Shown here: in pieces, positions 30,681 through 40,051 of the stretch
Position numbering within the stretch: the first letter of the stretch is position 1
How the letters are laid out: each line of letters begins with the position of its first letter
Assembly: GCF_002101395.1 (NCBI RefSeq)
Contig: NZ_CP019706.1
Coordinates: 3,534,001-3,598,000 of the forward strand
Direction of reading: 5' to 3'
Length of the DNA: 64,000 nt
From: Pantoea alhagi
GTDB lineage: Bacteria; Pseudomonadota; Gammaproteobacteria; Enterobacterales; Enterobacteriaceae
Program-made: the position numbers and the translations under genes
The notes under the pieces: model-generated
Seen by the model: the letters and a program-made list of their open reading frames with translations, nothing else
Databases searched by the model: none
Told to the model about the DNA's origin: nothing

Positions 30681-32666
30681 TCAGGGCTTGGCAGGACGCT
30701 GAGCAAGCCAATGCTCCAGTTTATCTGCGGGCATTGGCTTCGCATAATAGTAGCCCTGGCGTTCTTCCACCTCGTTATTCAACAGAAACTCTTCTTCCTG
30801 TTGGTTTTCAATACCTTCAGCGATTACGCGCAGATTCAGCGCCTTAGCGACGGCAACGATTGCCCGCACCAGTGATTGGCCAATGGGCTGTTTATGCACA
30901 TCACGAACGAAGCTTTGATCCAGTTTGATGGCATCGATCGGCACGCGCGCCAGCTGCGACAGTGACGAATAACCGGTGCCGAAATCGTCCAGATGCACCT
31001 CTGCGCCCAGCTCGCGGAACTTATGCATCAAGGCCAGCGTCTGCTGTTCATTTTCAATCAGACAACTTTCCGTCAGCTCAATATCGATCGGGCTGGAGTT
31101 CATGCCGTTAAGCTGCAGAGCCTGTTTCAGATCGTTGTAGATGCTCTGGTCGATCAGCTGACGCGCCGAGACGTTGACCGCCACGCGCAGATAGATCCCC
31201 TGACGACGCCAGGTCACAATCTGCTGTAGCACCGTCAGCATCACCCAGCGGCCAAGCGGCACAATCAGGCCAGACTCCTCGGCATAAGAAATAAATTCAT
31301 TGGGGGGGATCAGGCCGCGCTCCGGTGAAAGCCAGCGCACCAGCGCTTCAGCGCTCGTTACCGCATTGCCTGCGCTGATTTTTGGCTGGTAGTGAACAAT
31401 CAGCTGCTGCTGCTCCAGCGCCTTACGCAGATTAGTATCCAGCCAGACATATTCAAAGACGCGCTGATTCATCTCAGCGGAAAAAACGCATGCCTGCCCG
31501 CGTCCGCACTCTTTGGCGTGATACATCGCCGTATCGGCATTGCGTATCAGGCTTTCACGATCTTCACCATGCTGCGGCGACAGCGCGATGCCCAGCGAAC
31601 AGCTGGTATACACTTCGATCAGGCCGATGCGGAAAGGCTGACGCAGGCGCGTGAGAATGCGTAACGCCATCGCTTCAAGCGCGGTCTGGGAGCTGTTTTC
31701 CGCCAGTACGATAAACTCATCGCCGCCGAGACGACCCAGCGTTTGCTGTGGCTCCAGGCAGGTGAGCACCGCCAGCGCTACCGCCTGTAGCAGCTGATCG
31801 CCAAACATATGGCCGTAGGCGTCATTAACCTTTTTAAAATTATCCAGGTCCAGATAAACCACGCCGATCTGCTGCTGTTCGCGTTTTTCCAGCACTTCGC
31901 TGATGCGTTGATGGATGGCGTTACGATTAGGCAGGCCGGTAACGGTATCGGTGTTCGCCAGGATACGCAGACGCTCCTGCGCCCGACGTTCTTCAGTGAT
32001 ATCGGTGCCGGAACAGATCAGGAATATTTCGTTTTTGCCGCTGCCGCTGTGAACGAATTTATTGCGAAACAGAAACAGGCGCTGGCCCTTACGTGTTTTT
32101 ACCCAGCGCTCTACTTCATATGAGCTGCCGTCGCGGAAAAAGCCGGTAATATTGCGGCGAGAGGCCACCGCCTCCTGGCGAGTCATAAACAACTGAAAAA
32201 CATTACGGCCAATGACTTCCTGCTCTTTCAGGCCGGTGTATTCTTCACTGAGACGGTTAAAGCGCTGAATATTGCCGTTCTGATCAAGGATAACAATCAC
32301 CGAGTTGGCTTCTGAGACTACCTGCTCTGCAAAAGAAAGTCCCTGGGTCAAATCACGCGCCACGGAGGAGGTATCGCCCCATGCCGATGCGGTGCCAGCC
32401 CATTCTCCCTGATTGATTTTGCGTCCGACAAAATGCATCGGCAATTCTTCGCCACGCAAATTTACTACCATGTTTACGCTGGTTGTCACTACCGTCATGG
32501 CGCGCAGCAGCTGCGCCTGTGACGCTGTAAGCGGAACAGCCAGGCTCGTTTCCGCCAGTTCTTCCCGGGAAAGTTTTAGGGCATCACTGTCGGAGGTAAG
32601 CTGCCAGTAAGGGCTGCGGGTGCCAAACAATGTATAGAGCAATGTTTGACCCTGATCTTCAAGCAT
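30681..32666 (-). CDS. rpfR: RpfR, DSF receptor with FI, PAS, GGDEF and EAL domains
   Basis: 661 residues. The start at 32666 has AGGA eight bases upstream; an ATG three codons earlier has no spacing for it. The N-terminal ~95 residues correspond to the RpfF-interacting domain. PAS (about 105-225) binds DSF in relatives, then GGDEF (about 235-400, with RLGGDEFIVL) and EAL (about 410-655, with SAEALVRWL and DDFGTGYSSL). Both catalytic signatures are intact, so it may make and break cyclic di-GMP; RpfR proteins act mostly as phosphodiesterases when DSF binds. E. coli Gmr/PdeR is the ortholog without rpfF and sits in the same place next to rnb. Confidence 0.9.
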   Translation of the reverse strand: MLEDQGQTLLYTLFGTRSPYWQLTSDSDALKLSREELAETSLAVPLTASQAQLLRAMTVVTTSVNMVVNLRGEELPMHFVGRKINQGEWAGTASAWGDTSSVARDLTQGLSFAEQVVSEANSVIVILDQNGNIQRFNRLSEEYTGLKEQEVIGRNVFQLFMTRQEAVASRRNITGFFRDGSSYEVERWVKTRKGQRLFLFRNKFVHSGSGKNEIFLICSGTDITEERRAQERLRILANTDTVTGLPNRNAIHQRISEVLEKREQQQIGVVYLDLDNFKKVNDAYGHMFGDQLLQAVALAVLTCLEPQQTLGRLGGDEFIVLAENSSQTALEAMALRILTRLRQPFRIGLIEVYTSCSLGIALSPQHGEDRESLIRNADTAMYHAKECGRGQACVFSAEMNQRVFEYVWLDTNLRKALEQQQLIVHYQPKISAGNAVTSAEALVRWLSPERGLIPPNEFISYAEESGLIVPLGRWVMLTVLQQIVTWRRQGIYLRVAVNVSARQLIDQSIYNDLKQALQLNGMNSSPIDIELTESCLIENEQQTLALMHKFRELGAEVHLDDFGTGYSSLSQLARVPIDAIKLDQSFVRDVHKQPIGQSLVRAIVAVAKALNLRVIAEGIENQQEEEFLLNNEVEERQGYYYAKPMPADKLEHWLAQRPAKP

Positions 32667-32799
32667 ACAAACCATCCTGTTAAGCAGATCGCGTGACTAT
32701 CATAAGTTTAGTAATACTTTATGACTGAATACATAAGCATTATGCATGCAAAAAGCGATTTTTTTCCGTAAAAAATTAACATCTTCCGCGAATGATCGT

Positions 32800-32827
32800 T
32801 AAACAGGCGCCCGGGTATGGGCGCCTG
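32800..32827 (-). terminator. hairpin after the ybdD-like gene
   Basis: CAGGCGCCC and GGGCGCCTG form a nine-base stem with a six-base loop, and TTTAAC follows on the minus strand. It ends the cstA-ybdD transcript before rpfR. Confidence 0.65.
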
Positions 32828-32888
32828 AACGTTTGCTTTGTATGTTGATACTATCAGTCAACGGGAAACCGTAATAGTTGCTGACAGT

Positions 32889-33182
32889 TTAACAAGGACA
32901 TTTTCCCATTTTTCCACCTTTAGCCGGGAAACGCGCCTCCAGGCAATACCGGTGAAACTCTTTTTCCGTCATCGGCACGGCGGAAGGATGCCGCTGTCGC
33001 ATATGGCGCAAATAATTCTGATAATCCTGCACGCCAACCATCAAACGAAAACTTTGCGACAGCCGCAGCCAGAACAGCCGCCAGCCCTGAGGCGGCGGCG
33101 CATCTGAGGGAGCCAGCGGACGGCAGCGTTGAATTTTCGCCATTTGACGTAGCGCGGGAGCAGCGCGAAGCAACTCAGACAT
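32889..33182 (-). CDS. YbdD/YjiX family protein (DUF466)
   Basis: 97 residues from the ATG at 33182. The C-terminal ~60 residues match the family (MVGVQDYQNYLRHMRQRHP, then MTEKEFHRYCLEARF, and a terminal K-C-P-C). The family is usually near 65 residues; the basic N-terminal ~35 residues are extra. An internal start could give the usual size. Its start overlaps the end of the CstA-type gene by eight bases. YbdD partners carbon-starvation transporters and is needed for pyruvate uptake in E. coli. Confidence 0.82.
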   Translation of the reverse strand: MSELLRAAPALRQMAKIQRCRPLAPSDAPPPQGWRLFWLRLSQSFRLMVGVQDYQNYLRHMRQRHPSAVPMTEKEFHRYCLEARFPAKGGKMGKCPC

Positions 33183-35241
33183 GACGAACCTCCTTACGCA
33201 GCATCGGCTCAGTTTCATGCGTGGTAGGACGCTCGCTTTTCAACGCGCGGCGGATCACGAAAAAGGCGGAAATCAGCATGGTTACCGCAACCAGCATAAA
33301 GAAGGCGCACAGGGCGGCGTTGATCTGATTGCTGAGCACAATGGTTTGCATATCCGCCACGCTTTTTGCCGGGGCGATAACGGTGCCGTTATCAATAGCC
33401 GTACTGAATTTTTTCGCCTGCGCCAGAAAACCGATGGCAGGTTTTTCATGGAAAATCTTTTGCCAGCCCGCCGTCATCGAGGTAATAAATAGCCAGATGG
33501 TTGGCAAAATTGTAACCCAGGCATAGCGCTGCTTTTTCATTTTAAACAGTACCACGGTGCCGAGGATCAGCGCCATTGAGGCCAGCATCTGGTTGCCGAT
33601 GCCAAACAACGGCCACAGAGTGTTGATACCGCCTAACGGATCGACCACGCCCTGATACACAAAGAAGCCCCAGCCTGCGACCGCGACCGTGGTGCCCGCC
33701 ATATTGCCCAGCCAGGAGCGGTTATTGGCTAAGCCCGGGATCAGCGTACCTGCCAGGTCCTGCACCATAAAGCGACAGGCGCGCGTCCCGGCATCGACCG
33801 CAGTAAGGATAAACAGCGCTTCAAACAGAATGGCGAAGTGATACCAGAACGCCATCATGGCGCGACTGTTAAAGACGTCGGTAATAATATGCGCCATGCC
33901 GACAGCAAAAGTTGGCGCGCCGCCAGCCCGCGACAGCACTGAAGTCTCGCCTACGTCACGGGCGATGGTGGTCAGCATTTCTGGCGTTACCACAAACCCC
34001 CAGCCGTTAATGACCTGCGAAGCGCTCTCTACCGTGGTGCCGATCAGCGCCGCCGGAGAGTTCATCGCGAAATAGACGCCCGGATCAATCACCGAGGCGC
34101 AGATCAGCGCCATGATCGCCACGAATGATTCCATCAGCATTGCGCCGTAGCCGATAAAGCGGATATGACTTTCACGCTCGACCAGCTTCGGCGTAGTACC
34201 GCTGGAAACCAGCGCATGGAAGCCGGAAATTGCGCCGCAGGCGATAGTAATAAACAGGAAAGGAAACAGCGCGCCGGAGAAAACCGGGCCGCTGCCGTCA
34301 ATAAAGCGCGAAATAGCCGGCATTTTCATTTCAGGCATGGCGAACAAAATTCCCACGGCCAGCCCGACAATAACGCCAATTTTCAAAAAAGTTGAGAGGT
34401 AGTCACGCGGAGCCAGCAGCAGCCATACCGGCAGTACCGAGGCGATAAAACCATACCCCACCAGCACCCAGGTCAGCGTAGTACCTTTCAGGGTAAAGAA
34501 GGGTCCCCAGTAAGGATGCTGCGCAATATCGCCCCCGTAAATAATTGCTGCCATCATCAGCACAAAACCGATAAGCGACACTTCAGCGATTTTGCCCGGG
34601 CGCAGAAAGCGCATCCAGATCCCCATCAGCAGGGCGATAGGAATGGTCGCGGCGATGGTAAACAGGCCCCACGGGCTGTCAGCCAGCGCTTTTACCACCA
34701 CCAGCGCCAGCGCCGACAGGATAATAATCATTACTCCCAGCGCGCCGAGCATGGTAATCACGCCGGCAAACGCGCCCAGTTCCTGACGCGCCATTTCACC
34801 CAACGAACGGCCATCGCGTCGCGTAGAGATAAATAGCACCAGGAAATCCTGCACCGCGCCCGCCAGCATCACGCCAACCAGGATCCAGATGGTGCCGGGC
34901 AGGAAACCCATTTGCGCTGCCAGGATCGGGCCAACCAACGGACCCGCGCCGGCAATAGCAGCAAAGTGGTGACCGAACAGCACCCATTTATTGGTGGGCA
35001 CATAGTCAAGACCGTCGTTGTAGCGTTCGGCGGGCGTGATGCGGCTATCATTAAGTTCAAAGATATTTCTGGCGATAAACAGGCTGTAAAAGCGATAGGC
35101 AATGCTGTAGCAGGCCACGGCAGCCACCACCAGCCAGACGGCGTTAACCGGCTCGCCGCGGTTAATCGCCAGCATGGCGAAGGCAAACGCACCAATCAAC
35201 GCCACGGCTAACCAGATCAAACCGGTTTTGACGTTTCTCAT
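33175..35241 (-). CDS. cstA: CstA/BtsT-type pyruvate or peptide transporter
   Basis: 688 residues with many membrane segments. CstA-family blocks are visible: VLFGHHFAAIAGAGPLVGP, then TRRDGRSLGEM, APRDYLSTFLKIG and GGINTLWPLFGIGNQML. E. coli has two relatives, CstA (pyruvate and peptide uptake on starvation) and BtsT (pyruvate/H+ symport); this one is nearly equidistant by eye, so the symbol is tentative. The location beside rnb differs from both E. coli loci. YbdD-type partner directly downstream. Confidence 0.85.
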   Translation of the reverse strand: MRNVKTGLIWLAVALIGAFAFAMLAINRGEPVNAVWLVVAAVACYSIAYRFYSLFIARNIFELNDSRITPAERYNDGLDYVPTNKWVLFGHHFAAIAGAGPLVGPILAAQMGFLPGTIWILVGVMLAGAVQDFLVLFISTRRDGRSLGEMARQELGAFAGVITMLGALGVMIIILSALALVVVKALADSPWGLFTIAATIPIALLMGIWMRFLRPGKIAEVSLIGFVLMMAAIIYGGDIAQHPYWGPFFTLKGTTLTWVLVGYGFIASVLPVWLLLAPRDYLSTFLKIGVIVGLAVGILFAMPEMKMPAISRFIDGSGPVFSGALFPFLFITIACGAISGFHALVSSGTTPKLVERESHIRFIGYGAMLMESFVAIMALICASVIDPGVYFAMNSPAALIGTTVESASQVINGWGFVVTPEMLTTIARDVGETSVLSRAGGAPTFAVGMAHIITDVFNSRAMMAFWYHFAILFEALFILTAVDAGTRACRFMVQDLAGTLIPGLANNRSWLGNMAGTTVAVAGWGFFVYQGVVDPLGGINTLWPLFGIGNQMLASMALILGTVVLFKMKKQRYAWVTILPTIWLFITSMTAGWQKIFHEKPAIGFLAQAKKFSTAIDNGTVIAPAKSVADMQTIVLSNQINAALCAFFMLVAVTMLISAFFVIRRALKSERPTTHETEPMLRKEVRHV

Positions 35242-35400
35242 GACTAACTCCTTGCTGAATCCAGAGGGAAGGAAAATAGGTAAGCAAGGTAAAAATAATT
35301 TAAAGTTTTGTTAGAGAAAGGAAAATTTAAGAGAAGTGTGAGGCGGAAGGCGTTTTAGTTGTGAAAAGCGATCGGTCAGATTATTAATATCAGAGGCAGT

Positions 35401-35433
35401 TAATAAAACGGGGCGGCATAATACCGCCCCGTT
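35401..35433 (-). terminator. rnb terminator
   Basis: AACGGGGCGG and CCGCCCCGTT form a ten-base stem around a seven-base loop; on the minus strand TTTATTAA follows. It starts 11 bases after the rnb stop. Confidence 0.85.
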
Positions 35434-35443
35434 AATGGCACTA

Positions 35444-37375
35444 TCAGGCAGCAGGACGCGCCACGATATTGCGTGTTTCCATGCGAACTTCAGCAATGGT
35501 TACTTCAATCACATCGGTAACGCGATAGACCACTTCGCCTTTGATCTGTACCGTGCCGTTTTCCTGGCTGCACACCAGTTCATCACGCACCGCATGGATA
35601 AAAGGTGCCGGGATAAAGGCCACGGCGCCGTTATCCAGCAGGCGTACGCGCATACCGCCACGAGAAACATCAATGATTTCTGCGCTGAAGCGGGTATCGG
35701 TACCGGCCGCTTTGTTCAGGAAGCGGGCATACAGCCAGTCGCCCACATCGCGTTCCGCCATGCGGTTCAGACGACGACGCTCGCCCATTTTCAGCGTCAC
35801 GTCATCATTCGGGCGTGAGGCGCTTTCACCACGCACGATCGCTTTCAGCAGACGATGGTTAACCATATCGCCATACTTACGAATCGGGGAGGTCCAGGTG
35901 GCATACGCTTCCAGGCCAAGACCAAAGTGTGGGCCTGGCTCGGTGCTGATTTCGGCAAAGGACTGAAAACGACGGATACGACTATCAAGGAACTGAGTTG
36001 GCTGCGCATCCAGCTCGCGTCGCAGCTGAATAAATCCTTCCAGCGTCGCCATCGCAGCAGCATCAGCGGTCACGCCGTGATTAGCCAGCACGGCAGCGGC
36101 CTGCTCGGCATTAGTAACATCAAAGCCCAGATGCACGTTATAGATGCCAAAGCCAAGCTTATCGCGCAGCACCATGGCCGCACAGATATTAGCGGCGATC
36201 ATCGCCTCTTCAACAATGCGGTTAGCGATACGGCGCGGTTCGGCAATAATGTCCAGCACTTCGCCTTTCTCGCCCAGCAGGAAGCGGTAATCAGGGCGAT
36301 CTTTAAACACCAGCGCATGTTGCTGACGCCATTCCACACGGGAGAGGCAAACACGATGCAGTAAACGAATCTGCTGAGCAATCGCTTCGTTGCCAGGCTG
36401 CCATTCGCCTTTGTTTTCCAGCCAGTCGGAGACCTCGTCATACACCAGCTTGGCTTTAGATTCGACCCAGGCGGCAAAGAAGACGATGTCAGAGAGCGAG
36501 CCGTCCTGGCCAACGGTAACGCGGCAGGCCAGCGCCGGACGACGCTCATTCGGGCGCAGCGAGCAGACATTATCGGAGAGCTCGCGCGGCAGCATCGGGA
36601 TATTGAAGCCCGGCAGATAGTTAGTAAAAGCGCGCTCGGCGGCGATAGCATCCAGCTTGCTGCCGGCAGGCACATAAGCGGTGGGATCGGCGATGGCGAT
36701 GGTCAGGCGCAGCGCATTATCCGCCAGCTCTTCAACATACAACGCATCATCCATATCTTCGGTGCTGGCGCTGTCAATCGTCACGAAATTCAGCGCAGTC
36801 AAATCTTCACGCTCCAGCTTTTCATCCAGCATGTCGCTGAACGTTTCCGCCGGGGCTTCACGCTCAAGATTGTGGCGTGACAGTGTCACCCACCACGGTG
36901 CCAGATGGTCGTCGCCGGTGGTGATAAATTCAGTGAGTTCAGCATAAAAGCCACGGTCGCCTTTCAGCGGATGGCGGCGCATTTCCGCCACGGCCCAGTC
37001 ACCGGCCTGAAAGTCATGTTGCAGGCTGCGTACCGGACGGCAGGGAATGGCATCTTTAATCAGAGGATGATCGGGAACAATAGAAAGGCGGTCATCTTTT
37101 TTCTGCACCCGGCCAACAAAGCGCGTCAGGAACGGCTCAACCAGCGTTTCCGGTTCGGCAATTTCACGATCTTTATCGGTTTGTACCGCAGCGATGACGC
37201 GGTCACCGGCCATCACTTTTTTCATCTGCGGCGGCGGAATAAAGTAGCTTTTCTGCGCGTCTACTTCTAAGAAACCGAAACCTTTCTCGGTGCCTTTTAC
37301 CACCCCTTCCACACGCGGTGTCTGGGCGTGGAGCTTCTCTTTAAGCTGCGCAAGCAGCGGATTATCCTGGAACAT
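35444..37375 (-). CDS. rnb: exoribonuclease II
   Basis: 643 residues, close to E. coli RNase II (644). Two N-terminal cold-shock domains (about 1-170), the RNB catalytic domain (about 190-520; aspartates in [17 protein letters not shown]) and a C-terminal S1 domain (about 555-640). It degrades single-stranded RNA 3' to 5'. Its position next to the gmr/rpfR region is as in E. coli. Confidence 0.97.
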   Translation of the reverse strand: MFQDNPLLAQLKEKLHAQTPRVEGVVKGTEKGFGFLEVDAQKSYFIPPPQMKKVMAGDRVIAAVQTDKDREIAEPETLVEPFLTRFVGRVQKKDDRLSIVPDHPLIKDAIPCRPVRSLQHDFQAGDWAVAEMRRHPLKGDRGFYAELTEFITTGDDHLAPWWVTLSRHNLEREAPAETFSDMLDEKLEREDLTALNFVTIDSASTEDMDDALYVEELADNALRLTIAIADPTAYVPAGSKLDAIAAERAFTNYLPGFNIPMLPRELSDNVCSLRPNERRPALACRVTVGQDGSLSDIVFFAAWVESKAKLVYDEVSDWLENKGEWQPGNEAIAQQIRLLHRVCLSRVEWRQQHALVFKDRPDYRFLLGEKGEVLDIIAEPRRIANRIVEEAMIAANICAAMVLRDKLGFGIYNVHLGFDVTNAEQAAAVLANHGVTADAAAMATLEGFIQLRRELDAQPTQFLDSRIRRFQSFAEISTEPGPHFGLGLEAYATWTSPIRKYGDMVNHRLLKAIVRGESASRPNDDVTLKMGERRRLNRMAERDVGDWLYARFLNKAAGTDTRFSAEIIDVSRGGMRVRLLDNGAVAFIPAPFIHAVRDELVCSQENGTVQIKGEVVYRVTDVIEVTIAEVRMETRNIVARPAA

Positions 37376-37455
37376 AGTTGAATTCAGTTTCGTGGCCTAA
37401 GAGCGGCAGACAGTTTTACGCGATTCGCTGGCGCCCGGCAAGGTGTAATAAACGT

Positions 37456-37481
37456 AAAAAGCCGGAAGGATCCGGCTTTTT
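37456..37481. terminator. terminator between the YdeP-like gene and rnb
   Basis: AAAAAGCCGGA and TCCGGCTTTTT form an 11-base stem with a tetraloop. Both ends give U-tracts; it lies 19 bases after the YdeP-like stop on the minus strand. Confidence 0.9.
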
Positions 37482-37499
37482 ACACAGGCTTACAGGCTA

Positions 37500-39806
37500 T
37501 CAGGCAATACGCTGCGTGACCACGTCGGCTGACAAAGAAATTTTTACCGGTACCGATTTTGACGTCGGCGTGCCGCTGCCGTCACCAAAACTGGAGAGGG
37601 GCACCAGCGGGTTGGTTTCCGGGTAATAGGCGGCAAGGTTTCCACGTGGAATATTGTAAGGCACCAGCTTAAAGCCGCTGACCCGGCGGGTAATTCCGTC
37701 GTTCCACAGGGTTTCGATATCCACGTTTTGCCCGGCTTCATAACCCAGTTCGCGCATATCTTCCGGGTTAATGAACAGCACTTCACGCTGACCATAAACG
37801 CCACGATAACGGTCATCAAGACCATAAATGGTGGTGTTGTACTGATCGTGTGATCGCAGGGACTGAAGCGTAAACGGCACTTTCACATCGCCCAGCTGTG
37901 GGAACAGCGAGGTGGGCAAGGCTGCCGCGCTAAAGTGTGCTTTACCGCCAGGCGTATTAAAACGCAGCTCGGCTGCGGCGTTGCCTAAATAGAAGCCGCC
38001 AGGCTGCTCGCACTTCTGATTAAAGTCGGCAAAACCGGGAATAGTGGCAGCAATATGATCGCGGATTTTATTGTAATCTGCCGCCAGCGCCAGCCAGTCA
38101 ACCCTGGCGTTGCCAAGCACTGCATTTGCAATGCCCGCGACGATGGCGGTTTCTGAACGCTGCGTCTCAGCCAGCGGTTTACCCACGCCTTCAGACGCGT
38201 GCACCATACTGAATGAATCTTCCACGGTAATAAACTGTGAGCCGGTGGCCTGCATATCCTGCTCAGTACGACCCAGCGTTGGCAGAATCAGGCTCTCCTG
38301 ACCCGGCACCAGATGGCTACGGTTCAGTTTGGTACTGATATGTACCGTCAGACCGCAGCGCTGCATCGCTTCTTCCGTACGCGGGCTATCCGGTGCGGCA
38401 GCGGCAAGGTTGCCACCCAGCGCGATCAGCACTTTGATCTCATCGCGCAGCATCGCTTCCAGCGCCTGTACTGTGTTATGACCAGGCTCGCGCGGCGGCT
38501 CAAAACCAAAATGCTGCGCCATCGCATCCAGGAAGGCCTGCGTCGGTTTCTCATCAATACCCATGGTGCGGTTGCCCTGCACATTGCTGTGACCGCGCAC
38601 TGGACAGAGACCGGCACCTTTCTTGCCCAGTTGGCCAAACAGCAGCTGCAGGTTAACGATTTCACGTACCGTATCCACAGAGTGCTTATGTTGGGTGATG
38701 CCCATCGCCCAGGTACAGATAACGCGGTCGGCGCTCTGGTAAATCGCTGCTGCTTCACGCAGCTGCTGCTCGCTCAGGCCGGACTGCTGCTCAATCTTTT
38801 CCCAGCTGGTGGCATCTACCGCTGCCAGGTAATCTTCCACGCCCTGCGTAGCCGCATTGATAAAGGCTTCGTCAAACAGGCCTTTTTCACCTGCGGCGAT
38901 ACGGGCACGGTGAGTTTCCGCCAGCGCTTTAACCATACCGCGTACCGCAGCCATATCACCGCCAAGATTTGGCTGATAATAGGTGGAGCTGATGGTACCC
39001 GCTTTTGATGTCACCACTTCCAGCGGCTTCTGCGGATCGGCAAAACGCTCAAGACCACGCTCGCGCAGGGTATTAAAGGTCACGATTTTGGCCCCGCGAT
39101 CGGCGGCATGACGCAGGCTGTGCAGCATACGCGGATGGTTGGTGCCCGGGTTCTGGCCAAAGACAAAAATAGCGTCCGCATGATCGAAATCATCCAGGCG
39201 AATAGTGCCTTTACCCACGCCAATGCTGCGCTTCAGGCCGCTGCCGCTCGCTTCATGACACATATTGGAGCAATCAGGGAAGTTATTGGTGCCCACCATG
39301 CGACCAAACAGCTGATAAAGCCATGAGGCTTCATTGCTGGCGCGGCCTGAGGTGTAAAGCTCCATCTGATTGGGATTGTCCATGGCGTGAATATGCTGAG
39401 CAATCAGCGAGAACGCATTTTCCCAACTGATCGGTTCATAGTGATCGGTCAGGCGGTTATAGCGCAGCGGCTCGGTCAGACGTCCCTGATACTCCAGGAA
39501 ATAGTCGCTCTGCTGGTAAAGCGTGCTGACGCTGTGCGTGGCAAAAAACTCAGCGTCGACAAAGCGGCGCGTAGCTTCCCACGTCACCGCTTTCGCGCCG
39601 TTCTCACAGAAACTGAAGGTGCTTTTGTTATCGTCGCCCCAGGCACAGCCCGGGCAGTCAAAACCTTTGGCTTTGTTCATGCGCATCAGGTTGCGCATGT
39701 TTTTCAGTGCTTGTTTGCTGTCAATAACGAAACGGGTGGTGGCTTCAAGTGAGCCCCAGCCGCCCGCCGCGGCCTGGTATGGCTTAATTTGTGATTTAAA
39801 TTTCAT
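37500..39806 (-). CDS. YdeP/FdhF-type molybdopterin oxidoreductase
   Basis: 768 residues. It opens with YQAAAGGWGSLEA and has the N-terminal cysteine pair in GFDCPGCAWG, followed by the molybdopterin-guanine-dinucleotide domains (NNFPDCSNMCHEASG, FGQNPGTNHPRM, GHSNVQGNRTMG) and a C-terminal dinucleotide-binding domain (SHDQYNTTIYGLDDRYRG). It resembles E. coli YdeP throughout; YdeP is linked to acid resistance, but its substrate is unknown. Not a selenoprotein. It is not next to rnb in E. coli. Confidence 0.85.
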   Translation of the reverse strand: MKFKSQIKPYQAAAGGWGSLEATTRFVIDSKQALKNMRNLMRMNKAKGFDCPGCAWGDDNKSTFSFCENGAKAVTWEATRRFVDAEFFATHSVSTLYQQSDYFLEYQGRLTEPLRYNRLTDHYEPISWENAFSLIAQHIHAMDNPNQMELYTSGRASNEASWLYQLFGRMVGTNNFPDCSNMCHEASGSGLKRSIGVGKGTIRLDDFDHADAIFVFGQNPGTNHPRMLHSLRHAADRGAKIVTFNTLRERGLERFADPQKPLEVVTSKAGTISSTYYQPNLGGDMAAVRGMVKALAETHRARIAAGEKGLFDEAFINAATQGVEDYLAAVDATSWEKIEQQSGLSEQQLREAAAIYQSADRVICTWAMGITQHKHSVDTVREIVNLQLLFGQLGKKGAGLCPVRGHSNVQGNRTMGIDEKPTQAFLDAMAQHFGFEPPREPGHNTVQALEAMLRDEIKVLIALGGNLAAAAPDSPRTEEAMQRCGLTVHISTKLNRSHLVPGQESLILPTLGRTEQDMQATGSQFITVEDSFSMVHASEGVGKPLAETQRSETAIVAGIANAVLGNARVDWLALAADYNKIRDHIAATIPGFADFNQKCEQPGGFYLGNAAAELRFNTPGGKAHFSAAALPTSLFPQLGDVKVPFTLQSLRSHDQYNTTIYGLDDRYRGVYGQREVLFINPEDMRELGYEAGQNVDIETLWNDGITRRVSGFKLVPYNIPRGNLAAYYPETNPLVPLSSFGDGSGTPTSKSVPVKISLSADVVTQRIA

Positions 39807-39913
39807 GATTCATGCAGGCTTATTGTGTTTATGAATTGTTAAGCATTTATTGCTTCTTTTGCCAGGAAGTCTGCTGCGGGTTAAATATTTTGTCTAATTG
39901 ATTGACTTAATGG

Positions 39914-39929
39914 TGTGATAGTTTTCATT
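39914..39929. promoter_or_regulatory. possible CRP site between the YdeP-like and PTS genes
   Basis: TGTGATAGTTTTCATT has a perfect left half TGTGA and a right half TCATT in place of TCACA, spaced by six bases. Catabolite control of the PTS gene would be expected. The match is moderate. Confidence 0.35.
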
Positions 39930-40051
39930 TATCGTGCCGCACAAAAATGTGAGTTTGCTCAAAATTTACCCGCCACCTGCCGTCGCCGGTGCGGTGCTTA
40001 TCGCCTGACTGACTAATACTGAAACTTTCTGACCTGCAACAGAGGCGGTTT

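Noticed and set aside
32667..32675. Earlier ATG for rpfR
   Set aside because: AGG abuts this ATG with no spacing, while it is well placed for the ATG at 32666.
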